64,000 bases of DNA from Aselliscus stoliczkanus (lineage: Eukaryota; Chordata; Mammalia; Chiroptera; Hipposideridae): assembly GCA_033961575.1 (NCBI GenBank), contig CM066736.1, positions 84,034,852 through 84,098,851 of the forward strand, read 5' to 3'. Of the stretch, positions 20,751-33,340 are shown one piece after another. Position numbers and translations under genes: made by a program. Every line of letters starts with the position of its first letter. Positions within the stretch are counted from its first letter, which is position 1. The notes below the pieces were generated by a model. The model did not search any database and was not told the origin of the DNA. It was given only the letters and a program-made list of their open reading frames with translations.

Positions 20751-22690
20751 TCCAGTCAGTGCTCTAGACCTATGTGTGAGGTTCCATGAATTATACAAGT
20801 TCACTGGGTCCATATTTTCATCTGTAAATTTGAGGTGGTATTGTGAAGATCAAAGAAGACAAAGCTAAAGAAAATGCTTTATAAGCCACCATGCACAGTC
20901 CCTAAATGTATTTATTATCTGTGCAGATCCTAGATTCATGCTGGGGTCCCTCCCAACTCTAACCTGTAATTCCATAAGTTACAAAGCTTTCTCTTTAGCA
21001 TTGACCTAGTCCTTTGGCCAAAGTCTTGAAAGATAATCGCCTCTTCCATAGCCATATTTTCACAGTTAAATACTGCATTTGTTATATTTATGAGATAACT
21101 AGGAAAATACAGCTTAGAGGGCAGCCCAACGCTGCACAGAAAGCTAGTGTCAGAGTCAAGTGGAGAGCAAGACCTTCCGAGTTCTGGTTCAATCATCTGC
21201 TCACAACACCGCCTTGGGTGCAAAGATCTATTAGATATCTTCTGCCCAGCAGGGGAGAAGAGAGGAGGAGAGCACAGGGAGGTAACTTGTTTCACCTTAG
21301 TGAACCTCAGCCCCACCGCAGGGCAGGAACCCTCTCTACAAACCAGGGATTGATGGCCATTCACTCGCCCTCCCATTCCTATGGCCAGAGGTCTGAGAAA
21401 GTTCATCTTTATATTGAACTGAATTTTACCTCCCTTTAGCCCCTCCCCATTAAATTACAATATTCATCCCACACCCCCACCCCCAAATCACTGACCTTAA
21501 CGATGCTTATATTAGCACAAAAGGGTAGTGTGGAAAACCATTTCCCAGCCTCTAACTCACCCAATGCCCACATGAGGCAGGAAAACAGTATCCCCCTTTT
21601 CAGATGAGAAAACAGACTTAGAAAGGGGAAGAGACTGGCCCAAGGTCTCAGACTAACAAAAGGAAGACAGCCCAGCTCTCCAGGCCTCAGGGGAAAGTAG
21701 CAGTTGTCCCTCTCTCCAAGTGCCCTTTGTGGGCTGGCTGTGTATGTAGCCACAGGTGACCTGGGGTCATTCTGTGTCGGACAGTTGTCTTTGCCTCTTG
21801 GGGACAGAGAGGGCAGCCAAGTCCAGGCACATGCAGTGAAGGGCAAAGCTTTCACTTTAACCCTTTCTGTACTGCAGATTGTGGAGTAGAACAGAGAGCG
21901 TGGGCCAGCTCTTCCTCTCTCTGGTTGTGTGGCCTTGGGCTAGTCACTGCTCCTTTCTGAGCCTGAGTTTCCTCCTATATTCTAATAATGTAAGAACAAA
22001 CATTGATGGAGGGCTTGCTTAGAACAGAACTCAATCCTCCCAACAATTGTTTGTGGTAGATGTTCCCCATTTATAGAGAAGAAAATTCAGGCCTAAGAAG
22101 GTAAAGTAATTAGTTGTAAGGCAAGAAGAAATTGGGATGAGTAGTAACTCTTACCCACGGATCATTATGAGGATTAGAGCTGATGTTTGTGAAATATCTG
22201 GTATATTGCGAGACCTCAATAAACAGGTACTCCCTCTGCCACTTCTCCTTACCTCCACTATGCTCCCTCAATTCCTTATTTATTCCACCATTCTAGGACT
22301 CCCTACACACATTTCGGTTCCTGTCCTGGGGCCCTGTACTGCAAATGCTCAGTAGATACTGGCTGCATGATGGCCATTAGATTCACTTCTAGATACATTC
22401 TTGGGTCATAGTGTCCAATAATCTTGAAAAACAGGGTCCCTGGCTTGGTGGGAGGTAGTGGTAAGAGGTGAGGGAGCCCAAGTAGCTGCAGCCACACATG
22501 GCCACCAGGAGCTGCGTACAACTGCCGGTGCTCAGCACCACCTCATGGGCCTGACTCTAAGGTGAGGCTCTTTTCCAGAGTGACTCTTCTGGGAAGGAGG
22601 GCGTGCCATACTCCTGTCCTGCCCATCTTCATGCTACAGGATGCTTTCCCAGTACTTTGCTGTAAACAAAATTATTAAAAGACACATTAG

Positions 22691-23094
22691 GGGGCTGGCT
22701 GAGTGGCTCAGTTGGTTAAGAGCAAGAGCTCTGAGCAACAGTGTTTCTGGTTCGATTCCCACATGGACCAGTGAGCTGAGCCCCAGCTGAGCTGCTGCCC
22801 AGCTGCCAACAGGTGGCTCAGCTGGTGAGAGCATATGCTCCTAACAACAAGGTTGCTGGTTCGGCTCCTGCATGGGATGGTGGCTATGCGCCCTTCCCCC
22901 CACCTTCCCCCGCCCCCCCCCCCCCCCCGCAACTAAGATTGAACATGACACCTTGAGCTTAGAGGCCAGGAGATGCAGAAGGACGAAGGACTGGGTGACA
23001 GGACTTGGAGCTGAGCTAGCTGCGCCCTCCACAACTAAGATTGAAAGACAACAATTTGGCTGTTCCCCTTCCTTCATTTCCAAATAAAAATCTT
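22691..23094 (+). mobile_element. Dimeric-type SINE
   Basis: Two tRNA-like heads in tandem (GTGGCTCAGTTGGTTAAGAG near 22702 and GTGGCTCAGCTGGTGAGAGC near 22812), then a body with a C-run and AATAAAAATC tail. Duplication AAAGACACATTAG on both sides (about 22678-22690 and 23095-23107). Confidence 0.85.
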
Positions 23095-25261
23095 AAAGAC
23101 ACATTAGCCCAATATCACCCCCACCGGTGAACAGGGTGAATAATTTGCATAAAATTGTTTCCTAATCTATGCGTGGAAAGAGCAAGTTTTCTAAATTAAT
23201 AGATTATGTGAAAGTTTTTTATTTTAACAGATTACTTAAGTAAACATTTGATTAATTCATTTCCAGCCCTAAAACATTTTTTGTTTGTTTGGTTTTTGAC
23301 CTTTACTGGGGAATACATTCTTAAAATGTTTTCTCCTCAGGAATATGGGGTGTCTCTTGTATTTGAACATCCAGGATGGCTGAGCAGTAATATAGCCAAA
23401 GACCACGAGGCTGAACTTGTGGTTTGGGTTTGGTGGGCTGTCGTCCGGTCCACTTGTAAGCAGACTCCCTGAGCTCCAGGGTCCATGCTGTAGGGTGAAG
23501 GGTTTGGAGATCTGAAGGGAAGTCCCTTCCAGTCCTGGTTGTATAACTCCTTCCGAACCCATGCACAGGTCCCAAAGGGCATTACCCTGCCTTAGTTCTT
23601 GTGTTTTTAACCCAGCACCAGGATCACCAACCCAGACCTGGAAAATGTGATGTTCTGCCTGTGCACAGAGCGAGGGGAGCTGATGCTGGCATGGCAGATC
23701 AGGCGTGTCCTGCAAGCAGCGGTCTCCTTCCTCATTTACCTGGTAGCCTGGGGCTGCCCTGGACCTCCCTGGGCCTCCTTGGGCCGCCCCTTCTTCACCT
23801 ATGTAACAAGGGGGCTGAGTTTTGGTAGGGCCTCTCCAGCTCAGACTTTGGGGGCCTGCACCTGAGCACATGGACTCTGTACCCCACTGTGTATTCTGCC
23901 TCTGTGTTTGCATCTTAATCCCATCTCAGTTGAGCCTATTCCCACGACCTGTTCCTGGACCTAGCCAGAGGGATTGAGTGAGTGCCACATGAGTAAGGGA
24001 GTAAATGGGTGTATCTGTTGAAAAAGGGAAAAAGCGAACAAACTGGCAATTGGGGGAATACATGATCTGCGTGAATGAATCAGTGCAGAGGAGCCCTGGG
24101 AAGGAGAGAGAGGAGAGTCTGTACCACCAGGGTCGCTCAGCCAGCATGCTACAGACAGAGACTGCCCTCCGATCTACCTGGCAGATGGAAGGCCCTGGAT
24201 AAAATGCTGCCAAATCAGCAGCTGCCAGCCATCTCTGATTAGAAGCCAGAGAGCAGGGATCTAAGGGGATAGGCTGGACTCAAGACAAGTTTTAGGAGTA
24301 GGGAAAGGAAGAAGGCAGGAAAGAAGGGATGTGGGGTTGTCTAAGGTAGGGGGATGCAATGGGGCAGGGCCCAGTGGACTCAGGTGTCCCTGCTTTCAAT
24401 ATGCTCCATCCCAGGGGTGGGAGGTTTTCTGGTTCAGCTGGGCATTGCAGGTAGGGAATCCTGGCAACGGAAGGGAGGGAAGTAGCAAAAGCTGGATGAG
24501 ACCTCAAGCATCATTCAGTTTCCCCAGTCTTCTCTGCTGCCCTCAGGTGGGGAAACTGAGGCTGAATGAGGCACTTTGCTGGAATGGCCTCCCCAGAGCA
24601 GCATGTGGCCTCATGCTCAGACTAACTGAACGACCCAAGTTGGACAAACTGAACTGGCCACAGATGAACAAGGGCCAAGCCAGGAACACCATGTGAATAT
24701 GGTGCAAGGAGTAAGATGATCAAGTTGTATGCCAAACTCCAAGTAACCCTGGCTGGGCTTGAGTCCAGGCAGCTACAGAAGGGACTCAGACAAAGGTTGC
24801 AACAAGTTTTCCAGTTTTAAAAATGATTTACACGCACACACACACGCACACACACACCATCTCATATCTATGGACCTCAGGCTGTTTTTCTTATTGTCAC
24901 TCCAATCCTAACCTATCAAGAGTGACTAGCTGCTCCATCCCCTCTCACCAGTCACTGAGCCCCTGCTGCGTGCAGCTACCTGCTGCTGGGGCATGAGGAG
25001 GCAGGAGAAAATGGGACATGGTCCCCCACACTCCAGGGCCTGGCTCCCTCTGTCACCCGGGGAAGCCTCCCGGATTGAGACTGCTTTATGTGTGCACTGG
25101 GCTGGGCCTGAGGTATAACAGGGCATGAGGCAGACAAGGCACTCTACTCAGGCAGTTTATACCTAGCGGGGAGAAAGCCACAAGAAAACATCCGCACAGA
25201 TAAATATGATAAGATCACACTGTGACCTGTACTAGAAAGAAAATGCAATAAAGTAACAAGC

Positions 25262-25420
25262 CTTGCTACGTACTGCAAGTGTAGTCTGCAGACCAGCAGT
25301 ATCTATTTGCCAGGGAGCTTATCAGAAATGCAGATTCTCAGGCCCTGGGAAGTGAAAATCAGAAACTGCATTGCAACCAGATCCCCAGGGGACAGGCATT
25401 CACTCCAAACATATGATGAT
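25262..25420 (+). repeat. MER5-like hAT relic
   Basis: GTAGTCTGCAGACCAGCAGT and TTATCAGAAATGCAGATTCT match the MER5 core order. Confidence 0.6.
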
Positions 25421-27459
25421 CGATCACCCCAGGGAAGAATAAATATCTGTGTTGAGGCCTGAATGTTCTCAGCTTCTGGAAGATCTGTCTTCCAGGCAGG
25501 AGTAACAGCCAGTGCTACTGATAGTCAAATATTCTCCTTAAACACATACCTAACTCTCTGGGCGACCTTAGCAAGTCACTCCAGCTCTCCAGGCCTCACT
25601 TTCCCACCTGGAAAATTGAGGACTTGGACTAAATAGAGGCTCTTTCAAGGTAAAAAAAACAAAAAAAAAAACCAAGCAAACAAAAACAACCAATCCTCTG
25701 AATGGAGAATTTTGGGCATTGAGAATCAAATAATTAGTTAAGAAAGCTATTTGAGGGAGTGGCAGGGCCTTCTCTCTCTGGAGCCCTCAGGTCACCCCCA
25801 AGAGGCCCAGGCCTTTTCTGTTACTTGGGAACATGGGTATCTCTGCAGTTCGGAGAATCCACCACAAACCCTACTGATAGAAAGGCTTTGTGTGAATAGC
25901 TGACCGGAGTAGACCCAGGAAGCTGGCAAGTCTCCTGGACCAGCCTCCCATCCCAAATTCCTCCCTGTGACACCCCTCCCCCAGTTCTGGGAAGACTCAG
26001 TCCTTCCGCAATCTGATGCAACAAGCTCCCAGGGCAGCTCTGGGCTTGCTGAGTAGTAGAGAGAGGGGCTAACATGTCACCAAAAATGCTCTCTACCTGT
26101 CAGTCAGTCACAAACGTCTGGTTTATCGGAGCTGGATATACTATACAGATCCTGCAACCCTACCCCGACTTTGTTGATGAGGAAACTGAGCCTTCAAGTT
26201 ATATTTCCAGTCATGTTTTGTTCACTGCTCTGAAAGGACTTCACCTGCCATGTATATCACTTACTATAAGGCTATGATTTCTTTAAATGCTGTGACAAGA
26301 CTGGTCACTCACACAGATGACATGTCTGTCTCTCCTCTACCTGGGAGTCTCCTGAGGGCAAGAAACAGGTTGACCTCTTCTCTCTGACCCCAGGGCCTCA
26401 GGAGCTGAGGAACGTTTCCTTAGTTTGTTGATGGAAAGGATGAATGAATGGAAACTGTGGGGATCTGTGAACCTTTGGTGTGCTTCCCAGGCATTTTTTC
26501 ACTCCTTCCTCCGTTTCTTTAATCCAACACACCTTTACTGAGCTCCCCTTGGGGAAACCTAGCTACAGAGGGTGCTCAGCGAGGAGGTGTCAACACCAGA
26601 CCCAGGACTCCAGAGAGCTCAGTGGTGATGGGGCCTCAGGCCCCATGGGGGCTCAGTCGCCTCCTTCTGAGATGGCCAGTTCCTGACAGACAGGGGCTAT
26701 TCCTCTGCTCACAGGGCTGGCTCCCAGGCTGGGACCCAGGCCAGAGACCAGGATCCCCACCTCACTCTGGACAAGTGTGGTGGTTGGGGGGCTTGGTTAA
26801 GGAAAGTGATAAAGAGCCATGACCTCATACACAAAACTCAGCCCAAGAACACCCTTCTTCCAGGCCTTCTCTGGTCTCCCAGCCCTCGTCCACCCCTAGC
26901 CTTCCCTTTTCAGCCTGGGGTTCACAGTGACTCTTGCTCTGGCTTCTCCATGATTCCCCCATACACAATCAATCTTCCTGCTGAAACAGGGTCTGGCTGG
27001 CACCCGCATAGTAAAGGCCTCTCCATATCCCTGGCCTCACCTTTCCTTGACCTACCTATAGCTTAACAATAGATCATTCCTCTGTGGCTTGAGCTTGGAA
27101 TGTCCCAACCCACCCAATTCTGTGTTTTAGAAAATTACCCTGAAATTTATGATTAATACCCTTAAGCTTATTAATCATAATCTCGATCGTCTACCAGGCT
27201 AATCCCGTCCTTGTTCCTGGGTTGCCTCAGGAAGAATGCCCAGATCTTCCCTTAAAAACCCCAAGCTGGTCTGAGAATGGTAAGGCAGTTTTTGAAGGTG
27301 TTAACCCGCTGCCTTCTCAGACCACCGGTGTTCCTGTGTGGGTCTATTGTCTGAGCGGCTCAGGCAGCACAAACCACGGACTCATTTGGCCTCGGTTTCA
27401 CTGCGATACAAGAAGGACCCACCCTCCCTCCCTCAAATACCTTCAGTAGTTCCTTGGAT

Positions 27460-28050
27460 TAGCTTCCTATAGCTTCTGTAAGAAATCACCACAGATTTAC
27501 TGGCTTAAAGCAATACAAATGTCCTATCTCAGTCCCAGAGGTCAGAAGTCCAAAATCAATGTGTCAGCAGGGCTGTATTCCTTTCTGGAGGCTTTACAGG
27601 AGAATCTGTTCCCTGCCTTTTCCAGATGCTAGAGGCTGCCTGCATTCTTGGTTCATGGCCCCTTCCTCCATCTTCAAAGGCAGCAATGCTTTCACATTCT
27701 GCCATCTCTCTGGCTTTCCCTCTTCCAGTTATAAGAGCTTTTGTCATTACATTAGGCCCACCTGGATAATCCAGGCTAATCTTCCCATCTCAAAGTCAGT
27801 TGATTAGCAATCTTTTTTTTTTTTTTGAGGGCAGTGACCCTGGCCTTCATATATGGGACCCGAACCCGGGGCCGCTGGCTTTCCAAGCCAGTGCTTAACC
27901 ACCACGCCACTCGGCAGGCCCCTGATTAGCAATCTTAATCCATCTACATCCTTAATTCACCTTTGCCATGTACCCAAACATATTCACAGGTGCCAGGGGT
28001 TAGGAAGTTGACATCTTTGGGAGTCTTTATTGTGCATACCATACTCCTCA
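27460..28050 (+). repeat. Ancient interspersed repeat, split by a SINE
   Basis: TAGCTTCCTATAGCTTCTGT...AGGTCAGAAGTCCAAAATCA...TTAGGAAGTTGACATCTTTG, an order common in mammalian genomes; the family name is uncertain. A SINE splits it at 27815-27922. Confidence 0.5.
27815..27922 (-). mobile_element. tRNA-derived SINE, head-only type
   Basis: Poly(T), head complement ending CGGCAGGCCC. Duplication TGATTAGCAATCTT at 27801-27814 and 27923-27936. Confidence 0.92.
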
Positions 28051-28671
28051 TCCCTTTCATTTTGTTTTTACATGCCATGAGATTTCTTTAAGTGAAATTT
28101 TGCACAGAAGCCCAGTGATTAAAACAGATTGAGAAGAAATTGATTTGGCTAAAGCAGGATGGGGGAAGGGGGCTATAGCTGCCTCCTTTTGACCATCTTT
28201 CATTAGTCCTCAGGTCACACCCAGAAAATCCAAGAGATTCTGTAAAGCACAGCTGGAAAACCACCAGCCAAGATGAAGTCCAAAGCTTTATCCGGGTATT
28301 CAAGGCTTCAACTAGTCTTTCTGGCCTATTGTCTGCCATCACGTCAACAAACCTGAGCCCCACCTCTGGACCAGGCTCTAGGCTGGGCAGGAGAGTCACC
28401 TGGATGCATAGTCCCAACCCCCAGGAAACTCAGAGCCTGATGGGGACGAAGGACAGACAACTAAGCAGGCCACTTCAACCTAGCTGGGTAAATTTGACGA
28501 GCACAGGGAGCAGAGAAGAGAGGTGCTTGGGAAAGCTTCTTGAAGGAATAATAGCTTTGTGGAGTTGGCAAGGCATAAAAAGGTGAGAATAATCTTCAAT
28601 GCAGGATGGAAAGGCGGAAAATGTTTCGATAGATAGGTAGATAGATAGATAGATAGATATAGAGATATATA

Positions 28672-28749
28672 TTGGCCTGTCAGAAAAGTCATAATGCATT
28701 TTTGCAATGAAAAACATAAAAAAAAGTCATGACTTTTCCAACAACCCAA
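28672..28749. mobile_element. Mariner-type MITE (78 bp)
   Basis: Nearly palindromic element: the left end TTGGCCTGTCAGAAAAGTCA matches the reverse complement of the right end (TTGGGTTGTTGGAAAAGTCA) at most positions, flanked by TA. It sits inside a GATA microsatellite (about 28630-28669 and 28750-28780). Confidence 0.75.
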
Positions 28750-28825
28750 TAGATAGATATATAGATAGATAGATATGTTCACTATACACAACTGCACATG
28801 AACTATATACTATGTATGCTATAGT

Positions 28826-29395
28826 ATATACAAGTTTGTGAACTCATCCTAGAAAAAGTGCTACATACCTCATGGCTGAATATCACTACGGTCACCTTCA
28901 AAGTACTCCCCTTGGGAAGCTATGCACTGATGCCAGTGCCTAGTCCACCCTTCAAAGCAATTTTGGAACTCTTTCTGGAATGGCCGTAAGAGCTGTCATT
29001 GTATTACCCTTGATGTCCTGAATGTCATCGAAATGTCTTCCTTTCAATATTTCCTTTATCTTCGGGTAAAGGAAGAAGTCATTCGGGGCCAGATCAGGTG
29101 AGTAGGGAGGGTGTTCTAGTATAGTTATTTGTTTCCTGGCTAAAAAGTCCCTCACAGATAGTGCAGTGTGAGCTGGTGCATTGTCATGATGCAAGAGCCA
29201 TGAATTGTTGGCGAAAAGTTCAGGTTGTCTAACTTTTTCACGCAGCCTTTTCAACACTTCCAAATAGTAAACTTGATTAACTGTTTGTCCAGTTGGTACA
29301 AATTCATAATGAATAATCCTTCTGATATCAAAAAAGGTAAGCAACATCATTGCAATAAGTTCACTTAATTGTAGGAACTTAATTGTCCTACCTCG
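28826..29395 (-). mobile_element. Mariner element with partial transposase
   Basis: Minus-strand open frame 28952-29350 has the C-terminal half of a mariner transposase: HHDNAPAHT and YSPDLAPND, 34 residues apart between the two catalytic Asp residues (the D34D signature). The N-terminal DNA-binding part and first Asp are deleted. The right end carries the terminal repeat (CGAGGTAGGACAATTAAG on the minus strand); the left end is approximate. Confidence 0.8.
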
Positions 29396-29498
29396 TATAT
29401 AATATATATTAAAGTATACATATATAGCATATACATTCTATATAGGGTATCTGTAATAAAGGATATTTTTATAACAATTTTTTGATTTCATGCATCTA

Positions 29499-29895
29499 CA
29501 AGGTGTGATCAAACACTACAGTGAATGTTTAAATAAAAAAAATTATTATAGTAAAAGGCACATTGCCATTAATCCCCCTCAAAATACTCTGCCTCCCTTC
29601 GAACACACTTATCCCATCCTTCTTGCTACTTGCAACTTCTGGCTCTTCCCCAAAATCAAAATGACCATGCAAGGTAAATGTTTTGAATGGATTCAGGACA
29701 TCAAGGCAGCCATGACAGCTTAACTAAAGACATTGACGAAAGAGGACTTCCAGAGCTGCTTCAGAGAGTGGCAAGAACGATGGGATAAGTGTGTTCAAAG
29801 TGAGGGGAAGTATTTTGAGGGGATTAATGGCAATGTGTCTGTTACAGAAATACATTTTTTTGGTAAAATTTACCATATTGTTTGGTCACACCTCG
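29499..29895 (+). mobile_element. Deleted mariner element with long inverted repeats
   Basis: TA-flanked 397-bp element. Its first and last ~140 bases are inverted copies of one another (starts CAAGGTGTGATCAAAC, ends GTTTGGTCACACCTCG; both arms include GGGATAAGTGTGTTC or its complement). The middle keeps a short transposase C-terminal remnant (DFQSCFREWQERWDKCV). It is a non-autonomous derivative. Confidence 0.8.
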
Positions 29896-30424
29896 TATAT
29901 ATTATTTATGAATACATACATATATAGTAAATAAAAACTTACACAGGAATGAAAACATGAATTTAGGAGCCATCTCTAGGGAGGAGAAGGGTGAAAGGGA
30001 GGAGCATACGGGTACTTTCTATTAGGTCTTATTTCTCAAGCTGAGTGATGGGTACAGGGATATTTATATTAATTCTCTAATTGTTTTGCATACATTACAT
30101 ACTTTTTTTAAAAAAAGGAAAAGGAAAGTGGGAAATGTTTTTCCAGACAGGAGTACCAGCTTGAGCAAAAGCCAAGACACGAAATAGCAATACTGATGAC
30201 TCCTCAAAATGCCCACACTCTCCCAAACTCAGTCATTTTTCCAAATCTTTGCTCCCTGTCTTTCTACCTCACGCCCTTTTGCCCAGCTTCACCTCCAGCG
30301 GCTGACCTTTCTGAAAAGATCAGCCCATTCCCCTACTGGATGGGCTCTCATCCCAGTTGCTAGCCTGCACCTCTCGTCAGCTGGTTCATTTCGTGAATGC
30401 ATGTATGTCTCCTCCCACAGGCTG

Positions 30425-30680
30425 CAGACTCTGAAGGCTGAGCCGGGTGCAGCCCCAGAGCTCCGCGTCAAGGAGCGCGCCCGCCTTTGCGGCTCCGGCC
30501 AGCAGGAGGCGCTGCCGGGCAGGCCAGGACCTGAGCTCCACCCGCACCGCCATCGCGGTGCGCAGCTCCGCAGCCCCAGAGTGGGGACCCTGAACCCCTG
30601 CCAGAGCGCGGAGGCGCGTAGTTCGCGGAAACACGAGTTTCCAGGCGATAATGGGCCGCCTCGTTTGGGTAGAGAAGGGT
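30425..30680. promoter_or_regulatory. Orphan CpG island with CTCF-like motif
   Basis: CpG-dense stretch about 10 kb upstream of THRSP and 27 kb before KCTD14, with no recognised gene beside it. CCAGCAGGAGGCGCTG (30499-30514) is close to the CTCF consensus. Open frames across it on both strands are a by-product of high GC. It could be an insulator, an enhancer, or the promoter of an unknown non-coding transcript. Confidence 0.55.
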
Positions 30681-31390
30681 TGGCCTGTCGGAGAGAGACT
30701 GGGAGAAAAAGCTTCTCTTCATTCCAAGACCCCACTCCCCAGACAGGCGTCAGGAATGTTTTGTAGCTGTTCATTAAAGGGGCTTGACTCAGCAGGTGAA
30801 AGCGCTTAGCCGATTTCTTTCTTTCATGCCACCGCCCTTTCGAACGGATTCTGTGGACTCATACTGTTTCTGGATGAAATTTCGGCAGGTCCCTAACTTT
30901 TCTGAGAGTCTCCCATTTGTTGTCAGGTGATTTCAACTCGTGAATAGGCAGGCCAGTGTTATAGGCAAACTCCACCCCACCTTTCTCCACCCTGTTCTGG
31001 CATCACTGACAGGGACACCTGCTGCCTGGGGAGGGAACTGGGCAGCCCTCTCTCCTCCCTCACCTGGCACTTCTGCTCCCCTGGATGGAGGAGAAGTCTA
31101 ACTACACCAAAGCCCTCTGAGACTGGAAGGTTCCAAATGCTGACACTTTATATATCAAAGGCATTTTGATGGGTTCCTTGGACACCCACCACACCATTCA
31201 CCTGCAGTAGCCCTGAAACCGTGAGGGAGCGGTCTCCTTCCCCTTCCAGCTGCTTATGCATCCTGTCCCACACTTCCAGCCTCATTCTGCTGGGGTGCCA
31301 TCACACTTAAATGAAGCCCTCTTCCACAGGATCCTTTTCAAAAAGGCCTACATTCTCCTCCTTTCTGTGGGGCCTATATGTGCTCTACCA

Positions 31391-31435
<45 letters not shown>
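31391..31435. repeat. (CA)n microsatellite
   Basis: Uninterrupted CA run of about 22 units. Confidence 0.95.
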
Positions 31436-31437
<2 letters not shown>

Positions 31438-31904
31438 CTGCACTCACCAAATTCCAAACCCCAGAACCCCTCCCCTCCAAGACTCCCCAAATTGTTCTTC
31501 TAGCCCCTCTCCCCTGGTTTGAAGTGAAGGGGTAGCAGCTCCTTCTGCTTCCTGGTGGGGTGCGGGTTGGAGGACCGGCAGAGTGGGTGCACCCACAACT
31601 CTCTCCAAAGAGATTCTCCTCCCAAGTTCCTGGGGAATTTGGGCTTTCTCTGTGACAGGCAGGTGGGTGAGGAGGTGGGGTGGGTTTTAGCCCTGCCCTA
31701 CCTCTCAGGCGGTCCTGCCAAGGTGGTCTAGCCTCTCACTTTAGGGTCAGCAGCTTCGGCCTTGTTTCTGCCTGTGGGGCCTCAGCTGAAATTCTGAGAT
31801 TGGAAAAATCTTTGTTTATATATGATTTGTGATTTTCCAGCCTTTGCCTGAGAGCAGCGTCTCTAACCGCAGCCCAAAAGAAACCTCGCCAATGGAGTAG
31901 AGGC

Positions 31905-32172
31905 TTGATCACGGCACTGTATACCTGAAATTGATGTTGTATAATATTTTATGCCAACTGTAATTGAATATATAGACAGTCACGGGATGTGGATTATATG
32001 GTGGAAGGGAGTCAAAGGAATTGTAATAGATAGTATGATATGGGGGGGAGGAGTGGGAGGGGAGAATTGGGGGAGGGGGGCTGTCACTTTGAGAGGTAAA
32101 AAGTATAACTATTACACTTTGTTGTACACCTGAAGCTAATTAAAAGTATATATAAATTTTAAAAAAAAAGAA
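31905..32172 (+). repeat. L1 3' end
   Basis: ACTGTATACCTGAAATTGAT, TTGTACACCTGAAGCTAATT and an A-rich tail; G-rich tract at about 32041-32080. Confidence 0.65.
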
Positions 32173-32483
32173 AGAAAATGCATAGCCAAAATTTAAATGA
32201 TAATGCATGGGGGAAGTACAATGAAAATAGTTTTCCATTGTAGTATAACATTTAAAATGGTTGGATTCCAGACATAAACTGCTAATGAAAAAATAAAAGC
32301 AACAAATAACTGCAAAAAAAAAAAAAAAAAAAAGAAACCTCGCCAGATGATCCATCCAAAACACAAATCTGACGTCACTCCCCTGTGTAAAACTCGCTTT
32401 ATCTGCTAGCTCTAGTAGACATGCTGCAATTCAGGAACTGGGGCCTTGCAGACACTTTCCAAACCTCACGCTTTCTCTGAAGA

Positions 32484-32923
32484 CAGGTTAGTTAGTATAA
32501 TATCAGGCGGTCAGGAATTCCCTGGTAGACTGAGCGAAGATAAGAAAACTGGTTATTTCTTAAACTAGCCATTCCTTTCAAAATTATAGGGTAACTCCCT
32601 CATACTGGAACAGAGACATCAGTCATACCCAAGAGCAACAAAGCCATTTTGGAGGACGTTAGAAAGGCCTCCCCAAGGCTTAGCAACAGAACAAACCTGA
32701 TAAACCCCTTAATAACAGGCACCAGTATTTCAGCATTTCCCCTTCCAGGCAGAAAAAAGTACAAAACTCAAGCCTTTTACCCTAGTGAGGGGCCAACCCA
32801 GTAGAGACCCCCTCTCGTTTTGAGAGCTGTTACCTTCTACTCTAATAAACTGTCCTCTGCACAAACTTTACCTCTCTGGTCCGTGTCTCCATTCTTCGGC
32901 TTCAGGAAACTACGATCCCGACA
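32484..32923 (+). mobile_element. Solo LTR, class I-like
   Basis: About 440 bases flanked by GAAGA (32479-32483 and 32924-32928). It ends CGATCCCGACA and has AATAAA at about 32842 followed by a pyrimidine-rich R/U5. The left end reads CAGG rather than TG, so the exact boundary or a mutated end is uncertain. Confidence 0.6.
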
Positions 32924-33340
32924 GAAGAAAACTATCCTACATCAACACCTATGCCTTTCCTTCTACCAGAAGACTTCTAGCTCTGCTTCCCTTACTTGTC
33001 CCCAAAGACTCCTCATGCCCTTTGAAGACTGGAGTCAGAATGTCACTCCCTACAGAAAGCCTTCCCGGACGCCCTCGTCACTGTGCTTCCACAAGCCTTA
33101 TCACGAATAGTGTTCTGTTGTAATTACCTCCATCTGTTCCTATCTCCTCACTTGATTCTGAGCTCTTTGAGGGAAAAGTATTTGTTCTGTTGAGTGTTTT
33201 CATTTTTAATGTGAAAAACACCAGAAAGAAAGTCAAAATCACCCATCAACCCTACCACTTCCTTTTGCTGTCACAGGAAGGACAGACTCTTCCTTCTACT
33301 GCCTGTCCTGCCAATCCTACCTCCGTTGACAGCCATTTTT

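Larger units (their letters stand above)
20136..30420. other. Gene-poor interval downstream of the THRSP promoter
   Basis: No gene recognised. It holds MIR copies, SINEs (22691, 27815), an old repeat (about 27460-28050), a CA microsatellite (about 24832-24857) and the mariner cluster. The remaining open frames are short and match nothing. Confidence 0.6.

Noticed and set aside
28952..29350. Active mariner transposase
   Set aside because: The N-terminal DNA-binding domain and first catalytic Asp are missing.
30209..30774. Open frames of up to 185 codons on both strands
   Set aside because: They overlap a CpG island where stops are rare; no known domain and no splice or codon evidence.
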